From: Dreissena polymorpha
Taxonomy: Eukaryota; Mollusca; Bivalvia; Myida; Dreissenidae
Length of the DNA: 64,000 nt
Direction: 5' to 3'
Assembly: GCF_020536995.1 (NCBI RefSeq)
Contig: NC_068363.1
Coordinates: forward strand, 5,872,598 to 5,936,597
Position 1 is the first letter of the stretch. Every line of letters starts with the position of its first letter. This document shows, in pieces, positions 49,601 through 61,600 of this stretch. The notes beneath the pieces are model-generated. The model was given only the letters and a program-made list of their open reading frames with translations, did no database searches and had not been told where the DNA came from. Both the position numbers and the translations under genes were made by a program.

Positions 49601-52600
49601 ACTGTTAACCTAACCGGAACGGTCCTTAATATGACCGGTAACGTTATTGGTTTAATGCCAAAATATGATGGAATCCATATGGTCTGACATGAATTCCGAG
49701 TATTGCTCGACAAAGAAGAACGAGCCAAAACTCAATTCCGATGGCAATGATGACGAACCCCCTCGATGACGAAGAAGAGGAGGAAGAAAACGACTACTTG
49801 TTTTGATCGGTGACTGGTGTCCGGAGATCGGTGCGCTGTGATCGGAACGAATCGGTCCTAATAAGACTGCGTCAGGATGAAAATAATTGGTGCAGAAGTC
49901 ATCTAACTGATACTGTAAATCGGAAAACAATGTTAGATTATCAGTATGATAGGCACAAAGTGTCCAATGTAGTCGTGGTGGCAATATGACCTAATCCCGA
50001 AGCCTGAAATTTAAACGAACTAATGTTCGTATACAAATAAGGTTCGTAGACTGCAACATGTGTGGATGCCGAAGAAAACCAACACATGTGTAATGGTGAT
50101 ATGATATTCCGTAAAGGAATAATATAGAAAACGTCAATATGACCAGTAGGTTCGGAAATCCATACATGATGAATGGCGAATTCCAATATACCTGCGATGC
50201 CGAAATATTGTTTGGCTACGCTGGAAATAAATTCTCCAAAATAATGTCTACATGAGCGTTGACGTGAACGCTTACGAGAACTGCTCATTGAAAGCGAGGT
50301 ATTTTCGATGTCTATCCTATCCGATGATGATGAACGACTTCTTCTTCTGGCCAGTGCTCGATGAAGAATAGCGTGTCCGTCTACTGTTGTTGTATCTGTG
50401 GACGAATAAGATGAATAAGAAGTCAGATGATGTTTACTTATTCTTACCTTCCTTATCTTATATACCTGACTGAGACATTGACCGACGTACTGTTATAGCT
50501 CCGTTGTCAACATGTCGGGCAAAGACCGATGAATGGTGTGCGCCATAAGGTCTAGCAACGATCGACGGAGAGTGAAAAGCCGTAATCCACGTCTTGCCCG
50601 TTTCTTAGGTACCGGGAACCGGCGACTGAAATTCCTCTCGATGACAAGATCAGTCCCCGGAAACTGGTGTTCGCTGAACGGACCGATCATGAAATATGAA
50701 ACAGTGACGTCACCTGCAATGTTAGATACAGTATGTCTCATAAAATACATACCTGAATAGACATTAATCACCGTGCAGTTGTTGCTCCGTGGTCAATGTC
50801 CTCGGGCAAAAACCGACGTAAGAAGGTTCTTCTTAGGTACCGAGAACCCGTGACGGATATTCTTCTCCATGACAGGATCAGTCCCCGGTAACTGGTGTTC
50901 TGTAACGGACCATTCATGAAACAAATATGAAATGGTGACGTCACTAGTGTGAACCTCCGTTGGCAACGTTAGGTATACTATGCTACAATCATACATACCA
51001 TAACAAACCTGAATGAGACATTGACCCACGTACCGTTGTTGCTCCGTGGTCAACGTCTACAGGCACAGACCGGTGAAGGCGAAAGCACCATGATCTGAAG
51101 ACGATCGACGATGCGATAGTTCTGTGTTCCACGTCTTGTCCGTAAATGGGAACCGTTTCCTCAACGTGTTACAGGAACATCTCTGAAACTGTGACGTCAC
51201 TAGTATTGAACCTCCGTGGTCAACGTTAGGTATATATGTTATAATCATACATACCTCAACAAACCTGAATGAGACATTGACCGACGTACCGTTGTTGCTC
51301 CGTGGTCAACGTCTACGGGCACAGACCGGTAAATGGCGAACGCCCCAATGGTCTGACGACGATCGACGGAGAGGTAGCTCCGTGTTCCACGTCTTGCCCG
51401 TCTCGCCTCAATTAACGGGAACAGTACCCGGAAATTGTTTTCCGGTGAACGGACCGTCACTAAGTGAACAGTACTGTCACCGGCGATGACCCTCCAAGGT
51501 CACCGCCAACGGGCAGTTACCGACGTATGGCTCTTCTTCCCATCTTGGTGCCATAAGGTGTGATGTAGATCTACTTTCTAAGCAATATTTACTAATAGAT
51601 CTCATCCTGCCCGGGAAAGAATAGCGAAGGCTATATCATCAGATGTCCTCTCTGCAGACATCGTGTTGTTGAATATGAAAAATAAGACTAAAACATATTC
51701 AACAATCAACTGGTCCTAGACCAGATTGTCATATGGCACAATAATTATTAGCATATAATACAATTAACTAATATTATCTTAGTTACTATTGTAAAAGATA
51801 ACATCAATTGTACGTATATTCAAAACAATTTAAAGACCATCATCCAGTGAAGTCACCGGACAATCAACGTCTGTTGTAGGTTCGTTGCGTTGTGGCTGAT
51901 CGACGTCCGTCGGCGACCAGCTGTGTCATAAGCCCACAATACGCACACCGCACATTTGTGAAGCAAGTGCAACCGGTACATGCAAGGCAAGTGTTGTGGA
52001 AATTCCACCTTGCCTTGACATGACCACATGAACCTCTATTTTGTAAGTTCATTTCTGAAACAAAAGAAACAGAAAGAACCTACAAAAGACAAAAACAATG
52101 GTTAAAATATTAAATAAAAGTTAAACCACAATATGTAAACAAACAAACGTTGTACAATTGGCCTCAATAATCTTTTGATGAAAAAGGCACGAAATCCTAG
52201 TTGGATTACCTTCTCAATTATTTATTGAAGAGGAAAAACGAAAAACTCGTGCTCAAGTGCATGAGTACGTACAAAAACCCGGCAAGGCTGAAACAATAAA
52301 GTTTCAACAATTTGAACATGAAATAAGTCATCCATGATATGCGACGTCATCGGGTTTTATCATCTCTTGTATCTGCGACCATCATTAAGTCGATTATATG
52401 AAAGACAAGAGCAAAACATATTCAATAATAAAATGGTCACAGACCAGATTATCATGCGGCACATAAAATCATTATTTGTCCATAATGAAAATAATTAACA
52501 TTCTCTAAGTTATTATTGTAAAAGAGAAAGTCAATGGTACGTATAATACCACTGCCGTAGATCATAAATTAAACAAAAGTTTAATTCAAAACAGATGAAA

Positions 52601-55600
52601 ATATAATGATCATCAATTAATATTGTCATATGAAATGTAAAATCATTTTTGCACACAATGGCAAATGATAAACAATCTGTCAAAGAATTAGAAGAGCACG
52701 CTTTGCACGATCTCGTAACGCATTAGAAGAATATTTACACTGTACAATTTTCCTCAACTGCGTATTGACGAAGATCACGATATACACGTGCTCATGTACA
52801 TGAGAATGTACCTAAAACGCAGCAAAGCTGAAAACAAGTTTCACGCATTAGAAAAAAAAACGTTTTGCACGTGCTCTTTCGCGCCTAAAACACCCAGCAT
52901 GGTAGAAATAAACGATTGTTCAACAAAAGCAAGCATGGCTTACCTTTACAACTGAAACAAAAGTCCATAAAATCCACATAAAATATTCCGAATAAGAAGT
53001 ACAAAGATAAATAACACAATTTATCTATGAAAAACCCCAATCAACCAAGTGAAATAAATCGAAAAACAATTTTCAATTCAGAGCTGTAAAAGACACGTCT
53101 ACACCTGGTCGATCCGGAAAGAATATTGAGGATTGGTTACCGATTTTTGCCTAGGTTGCGTTGCAGTAATGTTTAACCTGGCCTGTATTACGGTAATGAG
53201 GTGGCCGGTTCCCAGTTAAAATTCCGGATGAGTTAATTCCCCTTGGAAAGCTATAAGCTAATAGATAGTAGGTAACGTATTTATGACATTAAAACCGATT
53301 TTAGCATCACACAGCGAGTATAATACCCTAGTTATTCTAGTAAACATTATAGTATATAGTAAGTTCAGTATATTTGCAGCAAAGCTGACCTTGTGGTTTG
53401 CAGAGGTTAGGAGTTGTGTAGCCACTTCAGCACATCTTAAAGAGTCGACCCCCATTTGACTCAACTGTGACCCCAGGCTGGATGTGATCTTGCTCAGCTC
53501 TGTCATCAAGTCCGTCTTTAGAGTGTCCAAGGCCTGCCATAACATTCCACTGGAAACAGGATAAGTCCAACAATCACAGTCAGCCTAATTGTGGGAAAAC
53601 TGGGCAGCTAAAAGGTGCATACAGTTTCTTACCAGATACGCCTACGGAGACTGCACAGGCTTATCATGGACAACACTTTCCCCCTACATTGGGGGTTTGT
53701 TTACAAGAGACTTCCTTCATACAAAAACTTCCACAAAGCAGAAAGTTTCGCCCCTGATAAGCCTGTTCAAACTGAGCAGTTTAATCTGGGACGACACTTT
53801 AAGCATAAATATTAAGGGTTTGGGTTCAGCCTAACAATAACCCAGTTTTCCCAGAACAAATTTCATATATAGCTTCAGCATCGCATCATTCCTACCATGT
53901 CAGAAATGGAAATTGATACAAGCCTTCAAGCCCTTCACTGTCAGACTTCTTAACCTTCATTGTCAGACTTCTGAAACCCTATATTGTCAGACTTCTTAAA
54001 ACCTACACTGTCAGACATCTTACACCCTACACTGCCACACTTCTTAAACCCTACACTGTCAGACTTCTTAAACCCTACACTGTCAACTTCTTAAACCCTA
54101 CACCGTCAGACTACTTAAACCCTACACTGTCAGACTTCTTAAACCCTACAATGTCAGACTAATTAAACACTACACTGTCATATTTCTTAAACCCTACACT
54201 GTCGGACTTCTTAAACCTTACACTGTCAGATTTCTTAAACCCTACACTGTCAGACTTCTTCAACCCTACACTGTCAGACTTCTTCAACCCTACACTGTCA
54301 GACGTATAACACTGTACACTGTCCGAATTCTTAAAACCTACACGGTCAGACTTCTTCAACCCTACACTGTAAGCCTTCTTAAACCCTACACTGTCAGACT
54401 TCTTAAACTCTACATTGTCAGACTTCTTAAACCCTACACTGTCAATGTCATAAACCCTTCACTGTCAACATATTAAACCCTACACTGTCATACTTCTCAA
54501 ACCCTACACTGTCAGACTTCTTAAATCTTTCACGGTCAGACTTCTTAAACCAGGCTTGCAACGAATCCAAGTAACAGATAGGTGGGCTCGTGAGGTTGCA
54601 AATTTTGTTTATAAGCAGGCAATAGAGAATTATTAATGGTGCTTTTGCCAAAAGAAACTAAAACTGCAGCTTTTATAGTAAATTGTAGAACAATAATTGT
54701 TTGCAAAGATTGTCCAAATACATGTTCTTGACAAACATCTCACAAAGACGACTGTCCCACTAAAATAGGGGCGAATGGCATGTATGCAGTTTAGCGCTCA
54801 ATTATACAAACGTATTGTGAGCAACAGACAAGTTTGATAGAAACCTATTTAGATCTTAATCAATCAGTTGAACATCTTTTAATTAGAGCTAGATATCAGT
54901 TTATCCGCTATAGTTTTCATATCTAAAAGCACATTTCAAACGAAGCCCATAATTTGCAAAAAATAGAGGACAATTAAAACCAATTTAATTGTGTACAGAA
55001 CATGCAGAACATCAAATATGTAACTCAAAAGCTAGTTATTATTAAGCAGACTTTTCAATTTATCAATATAAATCACAGTCAAACATTTTAACATTTGATT
55101 TCTTCCCTGAGTCAATCTGCACAGGCTAATCAGGGACAACACTTTCCACTTTATGTAATTATTACTTTAAAGGAGGTATCTTCTAGCTGAAAATCCCAGA
55201 ACGTGGCTCATCCTAATACCTGAAAGCCCAGTCCCAAACAGTTGTCATACTCCTGTACATGGGCTCAGCTAAGTCTTCGTTGAAGTCAAACTCTCCATGT
55301 ACCCCCTTTTTGCGCGTTGTAGCAAGGTAGGTGTTAGGGTGAAGATCGCCGCTGACAACCTTCAAACACAAGAAGCTGGGACTGTATTCACCATCTGGTA
55401 TCACAAATGAGCATTCTTAATATTTACCTTGTCTTTTAAGTTTTTGAGTATTCACCATATTTTGTCCTTATAACTGGCTGCCACCATATTTCAAACTTTA
55501 AAGTCAGTTTAGTTTTAAATTAAAACCTATTTATTTTAGTTTGATTGCAAAGAAAGCCTAAGGCTTATTAGAAACGCTCTCCAGTCCGCTTCCTCAAACT

Positions 55601-58600
55601 AGTGCTTGGTTTCTATGACGGATATCTTAATAATGCTCCCACAGAGACAGTGGATCGAAATCGTGACCGGGATCGTGACCTCCCGGTCACTAGGCAGACA
55701 TCATATCCACTACACAACTTCTATCTAAAGTCAAGTTTATGTTATTAACTGCCTGATGCCATAATACCAGTGCTATTTGCAACTGCATTTCAAATTGCAA
55801 TCTAAACCATGATTGTTCAAAAACAAAACAACAGTGCTCAACTAAGTTAATGTCGTTTGAGTAAGTATGAACAGGATAAAGTTTTATCAACCTAACCAAT
55901 TTTTAGTTATGGCATGATTCAGAATTCAGTATTCACTTAATGCTGTAACCAAAGCAACCATACTTATTATCTGTTAAAAACAAAAAATCAAATAAAGCGT
56001 GCATATTTTCAAAATGGTCAAACTGGCTTAAGTACTTGCAAGATCCAGATTTTTCAGACAACAGGATGGACAGACAGACAAAACTGAAATAAATATGGTC
56101 CACTTATCAGGTTTTATCAACCTAGCTTATCTTGCTGTTGAATTTTAGCAGGATCCAATTATGAATCTGGCTGATGGACCGGTGGTAAGTCTATCAAACA
56201 TTTGTTCAGAAACTAATAAAAAAACATAAACTCACACCAAAAAACAAAACAAGTATTTGGGCCGTGCTCTGTGAAAAAGGGGTTTAATGCATGTGCGTAA
56301 AGTGCTGTCCCAGATAAGCTTAAGCAGTCCACACAGGCTAATCAGGGACGACACTTTCCGCTTTTATAATATTTTTCCTGTCAAGAAAGTCCCTTGTTAC
56401 AAAAAAAATTAGTTAAGGGAATCCCAGATTAGCCTGTGCGGATTACACAGGCTGATCTGGGACGGCACTTTTTCGCACATGCATTAAACCCCTTTTTCAC
56501 AGACCATTTGTTTCACAATGTACATACAGGAGCGCTCCATCTTGCGCAGGTATTGCTGGCCTCTGATGCTGCATTTGAAGCCCCTTCCTCCATTTTCTGT
56601 CTCACACTCCCAAATGTGGCGTCCATATCTGCTGACAACTTTCCCACAATTGGCTCCAGAGCCTTCTCAAGTTTCTGCAACTCGTTGTCAACAACTGACT
56701 TGGTACCTTTCGCACCCTGAAAGATTGCAAGATGTAATTTACTCTGCACCAATGACAACATTTGAGGCTGGAACAATATTAAGAGTTTCTGATTAGAAAA
56801 TAATTGAGCCTTGCTTTGGGAAAACCATTTATCACATGCCATACCCTGTTTCCCATGTAATATAACCATTACAAAAAGTTCATCTTAAACATGTGTAATA
56901 TACTTTTTAAGCGTTTTCATTCGCTTACATTTTGTTCAATTGACCAATCAAATTTTGTTATTTTGCTGAAATGACGTTGCAACCTCAAATCACGTCACGA
57001 AATGTAAACAACATTCGGAATTTATCATTATGCTTGCGTAAATATTTATTTAATTTGCTCATTTAAAAGCAGCTGATAAAAAGATCTCACACTCATCGTC
57101 ATATCATACCATATTTTATTAAACTCTTCCAGGAAATTTGTTAGTAAGCTCGCCAAAGGCTTGCTTATTAACAAAATTCCTGAATTTGTTTAATAAAATA
57201 TGGTATGATATGACAACTAGTGCCAGATCCTATTTATGTTGCATATGTTGCACTATTAATACTGTTGATTATAATCCTTGTATAGAGAACAGGGACATTG
57301 ACGTTTTATGTACAGACGTTTTGCAGCTTGTTTTTCCTTAAAAGAGCTGCACATTCTTGTACATTTGCAGGCCAAAAAAGATTTTCCCTAAATTGTTTTG
57401 CAAATGTTGAACAAAACAATCCATAAGCAACATACAGTTTTTCATCATGACTGGTGTACAGTAGAATAATTAACCAAATTATTTAATATAGAACAAAACG
57501 ACCCAAAAGCAACATACAGTTTTTCATCATGACTGGTGCATAGTAGAATAACGAACAAAACATAGAACAAAACAATCCAAAAGCAATTTACAGTTTTTCA
57601 TCGTGACTAATGTATAGTAGAATAACGAACAAAATATAGAACAAAACAATCGAAAAGCATTATACAGTTTTTCATCATGACTTATGTACAGTAGAATAAT
57701 GAACAAAATATATAACATAACAATCTAAAAGCAACATACAGTTTTTCCATCATGACTGGCGTACAGTAGAATATCAGACACGAATATTCTCAAGCTTTGG
57801 GAAAGTCGCTCATTGTGCTGCCTTTGTCTAATGCCTGTCATCTCAATTACGTAATCCCTTAACATTGGGATCTGGGTCTCCTCAGGCTTGCTGAACACCT
57901 GCACGAAAAACATGGCAGCTTTAGTTTAATTCTATTCATTTAAGCTTCATTTGCAACCTCTTGGTAGGCGGGCAGCTTATCCACTATGCCACGGCGACTT
58001 TTGCAGCAGAAACATGGCAGGTTTATAGCAAAAAGGTTCTTTTTTATTCTTTAACTGTAGCCAAAAAAGGCAACATTCTAGTTTAACTTTAAATTTCACT
58101 TTTATACGAAGTTTGGTTGAAAACCTGAAATGAGTTCTTCTGTTTCCAATTTTCGTATAGACTAACAGTTTTAATTTCTTTGCACACCATTGGGCTTGTA
58201 ATTTGTTACATGCCATAAGAATTACAAATATGATTTTACAGCTAATGTAAATATCAAGAGCTATTTAAGGACAGTGCACTTAACTATGCATCTGCTTTGA
58301 TAGTGAAGTGCATATTTTCTGTTAGTCACATGATATTATGACTGTGAAGAAAACATTCAGCATTATAGCTTAAAGCAAAGTTATTTATAGAAAACATTTG
58401 TTCTATTTTCAGCAACATTGACATTAATACAACTGGCACAAACTGCAATCACAGGCTAAGTCTGCATGTACAAACATTCTCATACATTTACAGGAAATTA
58501 AGAGTTGTCACCATAGGATGATGTATGCCCCCTATAAACGCTTGATAGAAGTTATGAGCTTTTTTTGAAACCTAAACGCAGATTTCGAAACCTAAACGCA

Positions 58601-61600
58601 GACCCTAAGTTCAAGGTTAAGGTATAGGGGGTAACACATTTTTTGTGCGTATGGAAAGGCCTTGTCCATATACACATGCATACCAAATATGAAGGTTATA
58701 GCTCAAGGGGCATAGAAGTTATGAGCCTTTTTTGAAACCTAAACGCAATTTCGAAACCTAAACGCGGACCCTAAGTTCAAGGTCACAGGGTTGAAAATTT
58801 GTGTGCGTATGGAAAGGCCTTGGCCCTATATACATGCATATCACATATGAAATTGCTATCTGAAGCGACATAGAAGTTATGAGCATTTTTTGAAACCTAA
58901 ACGCAAAGTGTGACGGACAGACAGTCCGATCACTATATGCCCTTCTTCGGGGGCATTAACACTGAATCCAAACTAAGGTGAAGGAATTTAATTCAATTCT
59001 TGACATTGTAAGTCACATTGGACACTACTGGCCCTAAAATCCAATCCAACAATAAATCAGTATGAAAGCCTTGATCTTGTAAGACACATTGAACTTGACA
59101 CTACTGGCCCTAAATTCCGATCCAACAATAAAACAGCATGAAAACCTTGATCTTGTAAGTCACATTGGACACTACTGGCCCTAAAATCCGATCCAACAAT
59201 AAATCAGTATTAAAGCCTTGACATTGTAAGTCACATTAACTTGACACTACTGGCCAAAAAATCAAATCCAACAATAAAACAGCATGAAAGCTACCTGCAC
59301 AAACATTTTCATAAAAATCTCCATCCTCACTGAAGTTCTTTTAAAGAACCTATCTATTTATTAACACAAGTGACTTTGACCCAACAAGCCCAGGATGCAA
59401 TCTTCATGCAAGCGTGCAATATCAAAGTTTCATCAAGATTGTTTAATACAAATTGAAATTGTTAATTATTAAACACAAACGTAATCCTAATTTTAAAAGT
59501 ACAAAAGGGGCATTATTCTGTAAAATTGCTGGTCATTCTGCTCCGTTGCAGGTCAGAGTTATGTGCCTTGGTAAATGACCTTACATTTTCATTTGAATTG
59601 AAGATTCAATTTAATAAATGTAGTACTTACAGGCTCAACCACTGGCCCGGCGACATAGCTTGTGTGGGGACTGGTAGTAAAATCCTTTCTATTTTGTATT
59701 TTTCCTCCTATTTCAGATTTATTACCTAGAGCAGTTGTCAGTTCCTGACAAATGTATTGTCAGTTCCTGACAAACGTGTATACACTTATTATTGGTTATC
59801 ACTTATCAGGCTAGCCCAGGAAAAGTGTGTGTGGATCAACTGGCTTAACTCATAAAAACAAAATACAGATTTACAGGTTGATTTGTTTAAACAAATGGTA
59901 GTTTTCCTTCACCCTGCTCAATAGTGGGCCTACCTTTTGGATGGCCTCCTGTTGTTGAGACTCTATCACATCCGTTTCCAGCTCTTTAATGGTACCTTGT
60001 AACCTCTTATGCTCTAGGTTTCTGTTAGCAACAGATAGGTCGAGGTCTGCCTTTTCCGTTTCCAGTGCTTTGATTTCTGTTTTCAACTCTTTTGTTTCTT
60101 TGTCAAGTTTCAGCGATCTTAGAAAATATTAAATCCATAAATCACAGCAAATTATCGAGTATCAATAGGACTTTAAAAATGTGCATGGTTTTTCCCTACA
60201 TACTGAAATTTCAAAACTCTTAATTCAATAAGAGACTAACAGTTGAAATATCCCCACAAAATATTAACTGGGTATTAAATAGCATGCAAAACTAAAACCC
60301 ACATGATCGATTACCGTTTATCCTTCTCTGTGGCCACACTTATTAAACCACACATGAAAAACATGTCATCATGAAAACTGACAACGTCTAATGGCATCCA
60401 TGTTGTTTACGACAACCATTTAATAATGCATATAAAACCCACCTGATGATCTCAGATGAATTGAGTATATCAGTCTTGGTACATATGAAGGCTATGCTGC
60501 CAGACTGTCCGTCCATCACCAGTTGACGATGAAAGCTCTCCCCCAGCAGATCATTGGCCATCTTGCGATCAATGGCACGAGGAATGCTATTTACCACCCA
60601 CACTGCAGTGCAGCAGTTCTTCAGGTACTGAAAGTATCAAAAACATTCTTAGTTTCTTGTGTTCATATAAGACCTCATATGAGCCTTGTTCTGGGAAAAT
60701 GGGGCTTAATGCATGTGCGAAAATTGTCGTCCCAGATTCAACTTTGAAATCTGCACAGGCTATTAAGGGACACTTTAAGCCATAACAGTATTTTGTGTTT
60801 AAAGGAAGTCTTTCCTAAGCAAAAATCCAGTTTAGGCCAAAAGTGTCATCCCTGATAAGCCTGTGCAGACTGCACAGATTATTCTGGCGAGACACCACAG
60901 CTGAGCTCTTTCCCTAATACTATTGAAGACATTAAAGGAATAGAGTAGAAAATAATCGTACCCTTAACAACCAATAGACAAAGAGATCATAGGGCATACT
61001 GGAAATATACAACACATTTTTAGGTATTGACTCGAAAGTTTTGCAAATGTCTTAGAGTTGCGGTCAGAAAATATTATTTCAGGAACAGACCCAACAAGGT
61101 CTGAATCAATTCCAATTATTTTACTCTTGTACTTGAGCTTTGACCTTCAACCTAGGGACTTGTTTTTTATGTGCCAATCAATTGGCTTGTAATTTCATCC
61201 AAATTACTGCTTTGAAAAGCCTTGTTATGCTCAGTACTATGTTTTGTTTTTTCATTTGACCCTTAATAGTGACTAACGTATCGGCACTGGTTTTGTGCCC
61301 TAAACTCCATAAAAAATACCAGTTAATATTGCCAAAGCATTTCAAACTCCATCATTTGCTGATCAAAGTATTGACATTTTACAGTGACCTTTGATCAAGG
61401 GACATGGTTCTTGCGCATGACATTCTGTATCTTCTTGCGTGTCACTTTAACCTGCAGTGTTTTCTTTCAACATTGTGGGAATGGAAATTGGCCCGTCTAT
61501 TTGGATTGGGATAATAGCTGTGTTTTGCCTAAAATTGGGAAAATAGTGTTGCTGTTGTTTTGCTAACAAATTCTCCAAAATTGAGGATTTAAGTGTTTTA

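Larger units (their letters stand above)
46955..53295 (-). mobile_element. DIRS-like tyrosine-recombinase retrotransposon, ~6.3 kb, no RT or recombinase recognised
   Basis: Terminal inverted repeats are 46998-47156 and 53117-53275: 159 bp each, identical as I read them. The outer ends differ: 46960-46997 at the left, about 53276-53290 at the right. A 90-bp internal region (47209-47298) holds the complement of the left end fused to the complement of the right end, the hallmark of DIRS elements. Both outer ends and the internal junction share AAAAC (GTTTT), fitting recombinase-mediated insertion rather than a cut-and-duplicate target site. The internal region lies next to the left repeat, so the element reads right to left, the same way as the host gene. 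A Cys-rich ORF, a tandem-repeat zone and two other ORFs lie inside on the - strand. The insertion looks young; the coding part looks incomplete, so a non-autonomous copy is likely. Confidence 0.75.

Noticed and set aside
46955-53295. Large TIR DNA transposon of the cut-and-paste kind
   Set aside because: The fused internal complement of both ends and the shared AAAAC at the borders fit DIRS better; no DDE motif seen.
54159-54651. SDSVGFKK-repeat ORFs
   Set aside because: They translate the 24-bp minisatellite; no exon signals.
55640-55735. Possible tRNA gene on the - strand
   Set aside because: Box A and B-like segments are present but the arms do not form a clean cloverleaf, and a SINE body follows; called a SINE.
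57945-58005. Possible tRNA gene on the - strand
   Set aside because: The box A is good but box B is degenerate and the acceptor stem does not close.
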